Source: Leptolyngbya sp. NIES-2104 (GTDB lineage Bacteria > Cyanobacteriota > Cyanobacteriia > Leptolyngbyales > Leptolyngbyaceae). Taken from it: a stretch of DNA of 64,000 nucleotides. Below the pieces are notes generated by a model, which was not told where the DNA came from, did not search any database, and saw nothing but the letters and a program-made list of their open reading frames with translations. The stretch lies in the NCBI RefSeq assembly GCF_001485215.1, contig NZ_BBWW01000001.1:806001-870000 (forward strand). The letters run 5' to 3'. Positions 54,869-63,480 of this stretch are shown piece by piece; within the stretch, counting starts at the first letter, position 1, and each line of letters starts with the position of its first letter. The position numbers and the translations under genes were made by a program.

Positions 54869-55489
54869 TTAAGACTTCACATGAATCGCTTCGGTGACAC
54901 GGCGCAAGATTCCATTAATAAACTTGTAGCCGTCTTCGTTGCTGTACCGTTTCGCGAGTTCTACAGCTTCGTTAATGGCAACACTTGTGGGAACGCCAAG
55001 AAACATCATTTCAGTCGTAGCGATACGGAGAATGTCGCGATCGATTGCGGCTAATCGATCGACGTTCCAATCGACCAGAATTCCATTCAGCAACTGATCG
55101 ACCGTTGCCCGTTCGACCTGAAGCCGCGTAATAATTTCCATCGCGTAGGCACGAACTTCAGCTTGGTTTGCGAGTTGAATGAATTCGGGAAGGTCGATCG
55201 CGCCTCCGAGTCGATTGATCGCGGATTGAGCGAGGTTGACGGCTTCTTGCACCATCGATCGAGCGGCTTCAAGATTGGCGGCGCGAGTTTGACTCTTTAA
55301 CAGTTGAGCATCACCGCGTTGCAGTTCAGCCGCAGCGGTTTCGAGCGTGTCGCGGGCTTCGGTGGTAAGGGTGCGAATCGAAGCGAGAACGAGATCTTGG
55401 AGTTTTTGCTGGTTGACTTTTTCGAGGTCTGAAGGGAGTTGACTGATGCTCAGCAGTGCGAGTTCGCGAGAGATTCTACGGGCTTGCAT
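54869..55489 (-). CDS. nusB: Transcription antitermination factor NusB
   Basis: A 206-residue protein from ATG 55489 (MQARRISRELALLSISQLP); a TTG five codons earlier is possible. The NusB core is clear in its C-terminal half: LNGILVDWNVDRLAAIDRD, ILRIATTEM, VAINEAVELAKRY and FINGILRRV. It acts with NusE in ribosomal RNA antitermination. The N-terminal half contains an inserted helical region, as in other cyanobacterial NusB. It is encoded upstream of ftsY on the same strand. Confidence 0.93.
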   Translation of the reverse strand: MQARRISRELALLSISQLPSDLEKVNQQKLQDLVLASIRTLTTEARDTLETAAAELQRGDAQLLKSQTRAANLEAARSMVQEAVNLAQSAINRLGGAIDLPEFIQLANQAEVRAYAMEIITRLQVERATVDQLLNGILVDWNVDRLAAIDRDILRIATTEMMFLGVPTSVAINEAVELAKRYSNEDGYKFINGILRRVTEAIHVKS

Positions 55490-55610
55490 GGCGATGGGAT
55501 TCAATGTAGCTTACGTATCCTAGCGCGAAGTGGAGCGCGATCGAAGCAGAAGGAAAGGGCGATCGATCTCCCTCGGTTAAGATGTTGAAATCTGCGATCG
55601 CAAATTAGCT

Positions 55611-55817
55611 ATGAACCTTACAACACAGCAATTCACTGCCATTATTGAACGTGAGGGCGATGGGTATGTCTCACTCTGTCCCGAACTAGATATCGCTAGT
55701 CAAGGGAATACGATCGAAGAAGCCAACCAGAATCTTGCAGAAGCGATCGAACTTTTTTTTGAGGTTGCTGACCCATCAGAAGTTCAGCGACGGTACGCCA
55801 ATCTTTCATCGTGTTGA
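55611..55817 (+). CDS. HicB-like antitoxin, orphan
   Basis: A 68-residue protein with the HicB-type beta-alpha fold (FTAIIEREGDGYVSLCPELD, ASQGNTIEEANQNLAEAIE). It ends soon after, without a C-terminal DNA-binding domain. Such proteins usually neutralise a HicA mRNA-degrading toxin, but no hicA is found on either side. It is convergent with the SUI1 gene, 3 nt apart. Confidence 0.85.
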   Translation: MNLTTQQFTAIIEREGDGYVSLCPELDIASQGNTIEEANQNLAEAIELFFEVADPSEVQRRYANLSSC

Positions 55818-55820
55818 GCT

Positions 55821-56165
55821 TCAACCGCCGCTGATTTTTGCTTTGTAGCCCAATCCTGTGAGAATTTGCAGCAGTTTTTGAGCGTGATCGCCTTGGATCT
55901 CGATCGCGTCTTCTTTCACCGCGCCCCCGGTTCCACACTGCGCCTTTAGTTTCTTCGCCAAATCGCTCAGGGTCTCAGGCTTACCCTGAAATCCAGAAAC
56001 GATCGAAACCGTTTTGCCACCGCGCCCTTTGCGAGAGACTTGAATTCTCAAATTCTGCTGATTTGGTGGCAGGTCGGGAACAGCTCTTTCAAACACTTCG
56101 GGATTGCCAAACTCGGAATAGACGACGCGATCTTGATCGATCGGCTTCGGCGGTTTTTTTGCCAT
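55821..56165 (-). CDS. SUI1/eIF1-family translation factor (YciH-like)
   Basis: A 114-residue protein with the SUI1 fold: RIQVSRKGRGGKTVSIVSGF, LKAQCGTGGAVKEDAIEIQG and HAQKLLQILTGLGYKAKISG. It resembles YciH, which affects start-site fidelity at the ribosome. It begins with ATG at 56165. Its exact role in cyanobacteria is unproven. Confidence 0.93.
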   Translation of the reverse strand: MAKKPPKPIDQDRVVYSEFGNPEVFERAVPDLPPNQQNLRIQVSRKGRGGKTVSIVSGFQGKPETLSDLAKKLKAQCGTGGAVKEDAIEIQGDHAQKLLQILTGLGYKAKISGG

Positions 56166-56360
56166 AACTCACACTCGATGTGTCCAAATGTTACAAGTAA
56201 ATCACAACTGATTCTTAAGGGGGCGGAGTCTCCAAAACGAGAGTGATAGAATTCCTAACATAGTCGCGTTAGAAATTTAATTTTAATGCGACCTGGGTGC
56301 AGTGGAATTTATCCCGCCGCAACGATATCAACCTCCATTTAATAAGCTCTCACCCGACTT

Positions 56361-56768
56361 GTGCATACCCAGAAGCATCACAAGATAGATTTAGGGACGG
56401 ATTATCCTTGTCCGTGCCGTCGTCGCGGTCGCCTAATCCCGATCGCGCTCACTGAAGCGTTTGGCTGTAATCGCTGCCAACAGATTTTCGTGGTCGAAGA
56501 AAACGGCTGTGTGATCGAACAACTCGCCACCACGTATCCGTATAAGCGATCGTGGCGCTGGACGGGACACCAGTGGAACGTCGTGCAGCCGGGACTGGGC
56601 GATAGTTATCTCCCGCTGGCACTCGGTATTTTGCTGGTTCTGTTGAGTATTTGGCTTCCTGTTGCGCTCCATTCGCCGTCCGGTGCCAATATTATGTTGT
56701 GGGCGATCGTGGCATTGGTGTTAGCCGTGCTGCCAGCGCTCATGGTGTGGTTAGCTTATCGGCGGTAG
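56361..56768 (+). CDS. Zinc-ribbon membrane protein, unknown
   Basis: A 135-residue protein with four cysteines in a zinc-ribbon-like pair (CPC... CNRC, residues about 17-39) and two membrane segments (about 82-103 and 110-131). It starts at GTG 56361 (MHTQKHHKIDLG). I do not recognise the family. It ends 3 nt before proA on the same strand, so the two are probably cotranscribed. Confidence 0.8.
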   Translation: MHTQKHHKIDLGTDYPCPCRRRGRLIPIALTEAFGCNRCQQIFVVEENGCVIEQLATTYPYKRSWRWTGHQWNVVQPGLGDSYLPLALGILLVLLSIWLPVALHSPSGANIMLWAIVALVLAVLPALMVWLAYRR

Positions 56769-56771
56769 TTC

Positions 56772-58022
56772 ATGACGACGGACATAGGGGCATTCGACCC
56801 GATTTCAGCCCTGCGATCGGCTCAGATGACTTCGCTGACGTTGGCGGCAACGAGTGGAGTCGATCGGAGTCGTGTGGTTCAGGCGATGGCACAGGCGTTG
56901 TGTCGTCGGCAAAATGAGATTCTAGAAGCGAATACGCTCGATCTCGAAATCAGTCGGGAGATGGCAATTTCCGAGTTGCTGCTGGAATGGCTGAAGTTGA
57001 CCCCGGAACGGCTTCAGAATGTGGTTCAGATTCTCAATCGGTTGAGCGAGTTACCCGATCCGATCGGGCGCGTGATGCCTGCGAATTTTCAAACCGATCG
57101 CGCTCAGACGTATTCTCAGTTGATGCCGCTGGGTGTGATTGCGCTGATTTACGAAGGATTTCCAGAGTTGAGCGCGATCGCGGCTGGATTGTGTATCAAG
57201 TCAGCAAACTGTCTGATTCTCAAAGGTGGGAATGAGGCGACTCACTCGAATATCGCGATCGCGGAAACATTACAGCAAGCGCTCGAAGATGAAGGGTTTC
57301 CGATCGAAAGCGTTCAACTGCTTCCCGCAGAAGCGACACCGATTCGAGATTTGATTATTCAAGATCGGTATTTGAATTTAGTGATTCCTTACGGGCGACC
57401 GAGTTTAGTTCAGCAAGTGGTGAGACAGGCGACGGCTCCCGTTCTACGATCGGCGATGGGAAATTGTTATCTTTATTGGTCGCCATCGGGAAATTTGGAC
57501 ATGGCGCGGTCGATGATTGTGGATAGTCATGAAACCGAACCCGATCCGGTCAACGCGATCGAGAAAGTTCTGATTCATCGACAGCAGAATCCTGCTTCAC
57601 TGGTCATGCTCTGGGATAGTTTGCGAGAAAAAGGATTCCAGATTCGAGGGGATATTGCTTTAGCTGCTGAATTTCCGGGCGTTCGTGTGGTTGAGGATTC
57701 GGAATGGAGTCAGGCTTATCTCGATCGTATTGTCAGTTTCCGCGTGGTGGATGGTTTAACTAGCGCGATCGAGTGGATCAATCATTACAGTAGCGGTCAT
57801 GCGGATTGTTTGGTGAGTGAGTCTTATCAGGAAGCTCGACAATTCGCGATCGGAGTCAATAGTGCTTCAACTTATATCAATGCGTCGCCTCGGTTTTATC
57901 GCAATCCAAAGCGGGGAGATGCAATTTTTCTAGGGATGTCCAATCAGAAAGGGCATCGACGCGGATTGATTGGATTAGAGACATTAACCACCGTGAAACA
58001 CATTGTTCAAGGAAACGGTTAA
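56772..58022 (+). CDS. proA: Glutamate-5-semialdehyde dehydrogenase
   Basis: A 416-residue enzyme of proline synthesis that reduces glutamyl-5-phosphate to the semialdehyde with NADPH. Typical features: GVIALIYEGFPE, NCLILKGGNEATHSN, the Cys in AMGNCYLYW (about residue 231), and the C-terminal INASPRFYRNP. Length is normal for ProA. proB is not adjacent. It begins with ATG at 56772. Confidence 0.9.
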   Translation: MTTDIGAFDPISALRSAQMTSLTLAATSGVDRSRVVQAMAQALCRRQNEILEANTLDLEISREMAISELLLEWLKLTPERLQNVVQILNRLSELPDPIGRVMPANFQTDRAQTYSQLMPLGVIALIYEGFPELSAIAAGLCIKSANCLILKGGNEATHSNIAIAETLQQALEDEGFPIESVQLLPAEATPIRDLIIQDRYLNLVIPYGRPSLVQQVVRQATAPVLRSAMGNCYLYWSPSGNLDMARSMIVDSHETEPDPVNAIEKVLIHRQQNPASLVMLWDSLREKGFQIRGDIALAAEFPGVRVVEDSEWSQAYLDRIVSFRVVDGLTSAIEWINHYSSGHADCLVSESYQEARQFAIGVNSASTYINASPRFYRNPKRGDAIFLGMSNQKGHRRGLIGLETLTTVKHIVQGNG

Positions 58023-58049
58023 AGCAATGGGTTGACTTTAAAACACACT

Positions 58050-59231
58050 TTAGCCTTCCTGAAATTCTCGTGGAAAAATCGCTGTGAAGGTTGAGCCTTC
58101 TTTCGGTTGGGATGCGAGATAGATATTACCTTGTAAGAGTTCGACTAATCGAGCCACGATCGCGAGTCCCAGTCCCGTACTATCCGGCGATTTCATCGTT
58201 CCAACGCGCTCAAACGGCGCAAATAGACGGAGCTGATCTTGAGGATCAATGCCGATTCCAGTATCAGTTACTGAGATTAACCAACGATCGTTAGCCAGGC
58301 TGCGACAAGCGATCGTTACACTGCCCGATTCTGTGTAGCGAACTGCATTACTGACTAAATTCGTAATCACTTGCTGTAGGCGAAATGGATCAGTAATCAC
58401 TTCTTGGGGTGCTTGTTCGAGGTCGGTGATCAGTTGCAAATTGCGATCGTTGACTAACGGCTGCATCTCATCAATCACAACTTGGATCAGTGCTGGAAGG
58501 TCGATCGCCTCTGGAATGATGTGCATCTTTCCGGCTTCGTAGCGCGATAGTTCCAGTGCATCATTGATCAAATGCAACAATCGCCGCCCGCCGCGCAACA
58601 CCTTTTCAATATGTTCCAAACTAGAAACAGAATCACGCTCTTCTCGTCGAGACTGTCTCAAGAATAAATCCGCGTATCCAATAATTGAAGTGAGCGGTGT
58701 TTTGAGTTCATGCGCGAGAATCGAAAGGTTATCTTCACTGGTACGCGCCAACCGTTTCAATTCTGAGACGGTAACCCCTAACTGATTTCGGACTTGTTCT
58801 AATTCGTTTAATCGTTCAGCCACATAGCTTTTGAAACATTGGGATACCGCTAAATCGATCACAGAATCGATCACAGTGAGCGCACGAAATATTTCTTCAG
58901 GAGTACCGCCTAGTAATTCAGCACGAATGCAATCAAAGATCGTTTTACGCAGCAAATGATACTCTAGAGCGATTTCGCTTGGATCAAAACCTTGATTCGC
59001 TCGTAAAACACCGTGAGAAATACTACCTTCGACGATCGCTTTATTGTCATCTGCTTCAGTTTGCGACAGACAGAGCGCCATCGCGATCAACACATCATCA
59101 ATATGGTCTTCGATCGCGGTTCTGGGTAGTGTATCTGCACTGCGAATTTGTCGATCGTTTGCCACCGCATCCGCCCAATCGGTTTTAATGCGATCGATAT
59201 TATCCTTCAGCAGTTGACTAAAATCCTGCAT
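58050..59231 (-). CDS. Sensor histidine kinase with RsbRD-like N-terminal domain
   Basis: A 393-residue soluble kinase from ATG 59231 (MQDFSQLLKDNIDRIKTDW); a TTG 12 bases upstream is an alternative. The first 150 residues form an RsbRD-type helical domain, as in stressosome proteins. HisKA follows with ILAHELKTPLTSIIGYADL (His about 180), then HATPase with NAVRYTESG, TGIGIDPQD and GLGLAIVARL. No response regulator is adjacent. Confidence 0.9.
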   Translation of the reverse strand: MQDFSQLLKDNIDRIKTDWADAVANDRQIRSADTLPRTAIEDHIDDVLIAMALCLSQTEADDNKAIVEGSISHGVLRANQGFDPSEIALEYHLLRKTIFDCIRAELLGGTPEEIFRALTVIDSVIDLAVSQCFKSYVAERLNELEQVRNQLGVTVSELKRLARTSEDNLSILAHELKTPLTSIIGYADLFLRQSRREERDSVSSLEHIEKVLRGGRRLLHLINDALELSRYEAGKMHIIPEAIDLPALIQVVIDEMQPLVNDRNLQLITDLEQAPQEVITDPFRLQQVITNLVSNAVRYTESGSVTIACRSLANDRWLISVTDTGIGIDPQDQLRLFAPFERVGTMKSPDSTGLGLAIVARLVELLQGNIYLASQPKEGSTFTAIFPREFQEG

Positions 59232-59298
59232 AACTCTAATCAAAGAAGCTTTGCGGATTGTAGAAGAATTGCTGCGGAAAATTAATCTATCAAGCGAA

Positions 59299-59916
59299 TT
59301 ACTTCAGTGTAGGAATGTTTGGACGTAGACAGAGATAAGCCAGCGGACCAAACAGCGGAATGAGCGCAACGATCCAGAAGAATTGCGATTCTTTGATTAA
59401 TCCACGTCGCGCCATATCGTCACTTAATAGAGTGGGATAAGGAAACAACAGCGCAAATAAAACTAATGCAAGCGACATGCCGTGAATGAATTTGTCGGTT
59501 TGGAAAGATTGAACGAACAGACTCCAATCTCCGAAGACGATCGCAAATAGTAAGAAAACGACAGTACTAATTGTGAGGACAATTCCGGTTGCTTTTGAAT
59601 CGAGCAGGGCTAACCAAGGATCTTTCTCACCGGAGAATTGATCATTGGGTTCTCGCAGAGCAAGGTAGGGAATTAAGCCAACTGTACCGGATGCGATCGA
59701 GGCTAACATAAAGCCCCAAGCTGGAATTTGCTGCATTCTGCCATCTGCAAAGATAAGACAGCTATAAATTAAGAGCCAGATTCCGACCATGCTAAAGGCA
59801 GAGAGCGCTACAGGGTTTAGGAAGTACAACAATTTGATGTTGAGAGGTGGAGCAAACCAAACGACATAAACAATAAACCCCAGCCAAATTAGCCATAAGC
59901 CTAGTTTTCGTATCAT
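59299..59916 (-). CDS. Polytopic membrane protein, unknown
   Basis: A 205-residue protein with about six membrane segments. It starts with ATG at 59916, seven bases after AGGAG. Conserved-looking parts are GLIPYLALREPN and FWIVALIPLFGPLAYLCLRP. I do not recognise a function. Confidence 0.75.
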   Translation of the reverse strand: MIRKLGLWLIWLGFIVYVVWFAPPLNIKLLYFLNPVALSAFSMVGIWLLIYSCLIFADGRMQQIPAWGFMLASIASGTVGLIPYLALREPNDQFSGEKDPWLALLDSKATGIVLTISTVVFLLFAIVFGDWSLFVQSFQTDKFIHGMSLALVLFALLFPYPTLLSDDMARRGLIKESQFFWIVALIPLFGPLAYLCLRPNIPTLK

Positions 59917-59997
59917 TGATTTCTCCTGTATTTATTTAATTTGTAGAGTGGATTCAGCTTATTGGGAGTGTTTCAAGTTTATCGTTCGTTGCATTCA

Positions 59998-60128
59998 CCC
60001 GCCCCGGAATGAAATTCGGGGCTAGTTCTTTCAGTCAGTTGAAACTGACTGAAAGAACTATACTTTACTCCTTTAGTCCCCTTCAGTGGACTTCGTTCTG
60101 TTAGCCCCGAATTCCATTCCGGGGCGGG
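59998..60128. repeat. Palindromic repeat element, copy 1
   Basis: 131 bp whose ends (CCCGCCCCGGAATG... and ...CATTCCGGGGCGGG) are inverted copies of each other over about 27 bp with one mismatch. Inside is a second hairpin (AGTTCTTTCAGTC... paired with its complement) and the motif TTTAGTCCCCTTCAGTGGAC. The same element occurs at 61364-61495 in the same orientation, on the other side of the oxidoreductase gene. Confidence 0.9.
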
Positions 60129-60177
60129 CTATGCAGTAAACCAAAATCTCCTAACTCTCTAATCTCGAAACTCTCTC

Positions 60178-61290
60178 CTAACCCTTTCCAGAAGGATCGC
60201 TTGCATTCACTAACTCTGGAGCTTCCACCGCAGGTAAACGCATCACTTGTTCCATACTTGGACGCGCATGTCGATCGAGATCCGCAACGGGTACAAACTG
60301 CTTATTCTTGATCGATTGCTCCAGCGCTTGAATAATTCGCACATCATTTAAGCCTTCCATTCCCGAAGGTTCAGGAGGTCGATCTTCCAAAATACAATTC
60401 GAGAAGTACACCAATTCAGCCGAGAACTGATCGACATCAGAAAACGATCGCTCTTGAGTTTCACCATCGATCGTCAATTGATGCTTGATCTCGCCCTCAG
60501 TTGCATAAGCAGAATCGAGCCTTATATCGCCTTTTGTTCCAACCACTTGATAGGTCGAAACTGGAGCCGCCCCGAAACTGGTTGTGAATGTTGCTAATCG
60601 ATCGCCTGGGAATCTTAGAATCGCAGTCGTCATCTCAGCGACTTCTTTGAAGCGATCTTCTCCATTGGTGGCACTGGTGGCGAAAACCTCGATCGGTTCG
60701 TCCTGGAAGAGATACCGAGCAGCATTAATGCAGTAAATTCCAATATCGGCGATCGTTCCACCACCGAGCGCAGTTTGTAAACGAATATCGCCCGGTTTTA
60801 CTTGTTGAGTGAAAACTGAATTAAAGATGCGCGGTTCACCGATTTGACCGGATTTGAGAATGTCGATCGCTTGTAAGTTCGCTTCTTCAAAGTGCAATCG
60901 ATAAGCGATCATCAGCTTGACCGCGTTTTCATTGCACGAGCGGATCATTTCTTGACATTCTTGTGCGGTTACTGCCATTGGCTTTTCACACAGCACATGA
61001 ATTCCGGCTTCTGCTGCTCGAATTGTGTATTCTTTGTGCAAGTGATTTGGTAGAGCGATATAAACCGCGTCAATTTCGCCGCTATTTAAGCAATCATCAT
61101 ACTCATCGTAGCTGTATGTATTTTGAATTCCATACTGTTTCGATAGCTTTTCTAACTTCTCTGGATCATTGGAAACCAGAGCGGTAATTTCAGAATTTTC
61201 GCGAATGTTTTTGAAGCCTGGAAGAACGGTCGCTTGGGCAATCCAGCCAAGACCAACAACCGCATACCGAATTTTTCGAGAAGTATTCAT
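60178..61290 (-). CDS. Gfo/Idh/MocA-family oxidoreductase
   Basis: A 370-residue NAD(P)-dependent sugar-type dehydrogenase. The ATG at 61290 (MNTSRKIRYAVVGLGWIAQ) puts the Rossmann motif GLGWIA at the N-terminus; a longer frame to 61590 runs through the repeat element and is rejected. The EKPMAVTAQE motif with the catalytic Lys is at about 97-106. The substrate cannot be told. It lies between two copies of a palindromic repeat. Confidence 0.92.
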   Translation of the reverse strand: MNTSRKIRYAVVGLGWIAQATVLPGFKNIRENSEITALVSNDPEKLEKLSKQYGIQNTYSYDEYDDCLNSGEIDAVYIALPNHLHKEYTIRAAEAGIHVLCEKPMAVTAQECQEMIRSCNENAVKLMIAYRLHFEEANLQAIDILKSGQIGEPRIFNSVFTQQVKPGDIRLQTALGGGTIADIGIYCINAARYLFQDEPIEVFATSATNGEDRFKEVAEMTTAILRFPGDRLATFTTSFGAAPVSTYQVVGTKGDIRLDSAYATEGEIKHQLTIDGETQERSFSDVDQFSAELVYFSNCILEDRPPEPSGMEGLNDVRIIQALEQSIKNKQFVPVADLDRHARPSMEQVMRLPAVEAPELVNASDPSGKG

Positions 61291-61363
61291 GTGAAGCGAT
61301 TTTCTAAATGTTTGTTTAGGAGTGTTTGAAAAGTATAAAAGGTTTCTTCGCTGCGTTCTGATT

Positions 61364-61495
61364 CGCCCCGGAATGGAATTCGGGGCTATCGGTGCGAAGT
61401 CCTTTGAAAAGGACTGAAGACCCCATTTCAACTGGCTTTTAGTCCCCTTCAGTGGACTTCGCACGGTTAGCCCCGAATTCCATTCGAGGGGCGGG
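61364..61495. repeat. Palindromic repeat element, copy 2
   Basis: 132 bp, homologous to copy 1: CGCCCCGGAATGGAATTCGG at the left, TTTTAGTCCCCTTCAGTGGA inside, and an inverted end at the right. Its inner stem pairs GTGCGAAGTCC with GGACTTCGCAC, different in sequence from the inner stem of copy 1, so structure rather than sequence is kept. The rest of the gap to 61643 shows nothing else. Confidence 0.9.
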
Positions 61496-61643
61496 TGATG
61501 CAGTGAACGATACTTTTCAAACGTCCTCTTAGAGGTAGAGGGGCAGTTATTGATCTGCTGGTGCGTCAGGTCTTCGATCGACGAACTCAAAGCATCTCAC
61601 CAAACCCCAGAGCAGTGACTTGCCCTCTACCAAATTCCACAAT

Positions 61644-61961
61644 CTACGCGATCGATTGACCTGCTTGCGATAACAACTCGCCCAACTGTTCAACCTTCAC
61701 TGCAACATCTCCAGTCGCATCCGCTGCGGCTTCTGAGGTGTCTTCACCCAGATCTGTCAAGATCTGCGAAATTGCACTCGCATCTCCTTGAGTCAATGCT
61801 GCTTTCAAATCGCCTAGATCTTCTGCCAAATCGGTGCCTTGAAGCTGTTGCTGCCAGCTTTCAATCACTGCGATCGCTTGCTCAACCGGAATCGAGGTCA
61901 ACCCCTGCTGCAATGCTGCGATCGTCGTATCAACATCCACTGTCCGAACTGAATCTGCCAT
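61644..61961 (-). CDS. Small acidic helical protein, unknown
   Basis: A 105-residue acidic helical protein (AALQQGLTSIPVEQAIAVIE, LSQAGQSIA at the end). No cysteine, signal peptide or membrane segment. It starts with ATG at 61961 with AGGA upstream. I do not recognise the family. Confidence 0.75.
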   Translation of the reverse strand: MADSVRTVDVDTTIAALQQGLTSIPVEQAIAVIESWQQQLQGTDLAEDLGDLKAALTQGDASAISQILTDLGEDTSEAAADATGDVAVKVEQLGELLSQAGQSIA

Positions 61962-62172
61962 GATCTTTCATCCTCTTCAAGAATTGCAACAAATCCCTCA
62001 CACCTCTCTCGATTCTTGCAATCTGCCTTTGGAATTCGTCACTCTTTTGGGAGAAATAGCGATCGAGGTTCTATCTTGTGACACGACGCAAGTTCAGCCT
62101 TTGGATCGATACAGTTAGAACACAAAATATTAAATACTGTGAAGACCAATCTGTGCCAACCGTTGATTCGTC

Positions 62173-63474
62173 ATGATGCGACTCCCGATTCCTGTCCGCT
62201 TAACGCTCAGTCAACTCGGACTCGCCGGAGTATTCCTTCTGGGTGGGTGCAATTTGATTCCAGCAGGGGATGCCCAACAGCAGCCCAATCCCCAAAATCA
62301 GCAAGGTAATGCAGCCGCAGTTGATACCACAGTCGTCGAACTCGGAAGCTTGAACGAAGAGCAGACCTATACCGGAACAACCCGACCGTTTCGAGAAATC
62401 TCACTGCGATCGCAAGCCGAAGGCAGAATTACGGACATTAGCGTAAATGTGGGTGATCCAGTGCAGGCGGGTCAAACGTTAGCTCGATTAGATGGCACGA
62501 TCGCAAATTCGTCTGTTGCACAAGCAGAAGCAGAAGTGGCGGCACGAGAATCAGAAGTTGCAAGTTTACAAGCGGAAGTGGAGGATGCTCGAACTCAGGT
62601 AGAACGGGCAAGATTAGAATTGCAACAAGCGCGATCGGATGCGGAGCGGCAAGCGATTCTGTTCCGTCAGGGTGCAACTTCAGCGCAACAAGCGGAAACC
62701 GCGAGAACAGCAGCCGGAACAGCAGAACAAGCATTACGATCGGCAGAAAAACAGGTTGCGAATCGGCAGCAAGCAGTCACTGCCGCCGCGAGACGAATTA
62801 CGGCACAACAAGCGATCGTCAATCAAGAGCGAGAAAGACAGTCTTTTAGTGTGTTAACTTCGCCAGTCAATGGAGCCGTTTTAGCGCGTCCGACGGAACC
62901 GGGAAATTTAGCACAAGCGGGAACGGAAGTTTTACGCATCGGTGACTTCAATCAGGTGAAAGTTCAGGTGCAAGTGTCAGAGCGAGAATTTGCCACGATT
63001 CGAGTCGGGCAGAGAGCACAAGTCCGCTTAGATGCACTTCCAAATCAAATGATCGCGGGAACCGTGACGCGAATTGCTCCAGCAGCAGAAACACGAGCGA
63101 GATTGATCCCGATCGAAGTCACGATTCCAAATCCAAACGGCAGAATTGGCAGCGGATTGCTAGCGCGAGTCAGTTTTCAAGGCGGACAATCTCAGCGCGT
63201 CGTGGTTCCCGAAGGAGCGACCCAGATCGGACAGCGACCTGGACAAAGACCGCAACAAGCTCAAGAGGCTCCGAAGTCCGGTACGGTTTATGTCGTGAGC
63301 AAATCTGGTGAACAAGCGACAGTTAGCCCCCGACAAGTGCAGCTTGGTAATCGGGCAAATGGACAAGTCGAAATTTTATCGGGTGTGAATGCGGGAGAAA
63401 CGATCGTCGTTCGCAGTAGTGGCAAGTTAGAAGCGGGTGCGCCCGTTCGGTTGAGCATTTTATCGAAGGGATAA
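62173..63474 (+). CDS. RND efflux periplasmic adaptor (HlyD/MFP family)
   Basis: A 433-residue lipoprotein adaptor. The signal has lipobox LLGGC (Cys at about residue 26). In order: a lipoyl half (ISVNVGDPVQAGQTLARLDG), a long alpha-helical hairpin (about 115-220), the second lipoyl half (SPVNGAVLARPTEPGN), and a beta-barrel domain (QVKVQVQVSEREFATI). It links an RND pump to an outer-membrane channel. The pump gene follows after 6 nt, so they form an operon. Confidence 0.92.
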   Translation: MMRLPIPVRLTLSQLGLAGVFLLGGCNLIPAGDAQQQPNPQNQQGNAAAVDTTVVELGSLNEEQTYTGTTRPFREISLRSQAEGRITDISVNVGDPVQAGQTLARLDGTIANSSVAQAEAEVAARESEVASLQAEVEDARTQVERARLELQQARSDAERQAILFRQGATSAQQAETARTAAGTAEQALRSAEKQVANRQQAVTAAARRITAQQAIVNQERERQSFSVLTSPVNGAVLARPTEPGNLAQAGTEVLRIGDFNQVKVQVQVSEREFATIRVGQRAQVRLDALPNQMIAGTVTRIAPAAETRARLIPIEVTIPNPNGRIGSGLLARVSFQGGQSQRVVVPEGATQIGQRPGQRPQQAQEAPKSGTVYVVSKSGEQATVSPRQVQLGNRANGQVEILSGVNAGETIVVRSSGKLEAGAPVRLSILSKG

Positions 63475-63480
63475 AGCATT

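Noticed and set aside
61291-61590. An N-terminal extension of 100 residues on the Gfo/Idh/MocA protein
   Set aside because: The extension is read from the palindromic repeat element, and the Rossmann fold starts at the ATG at 61290.
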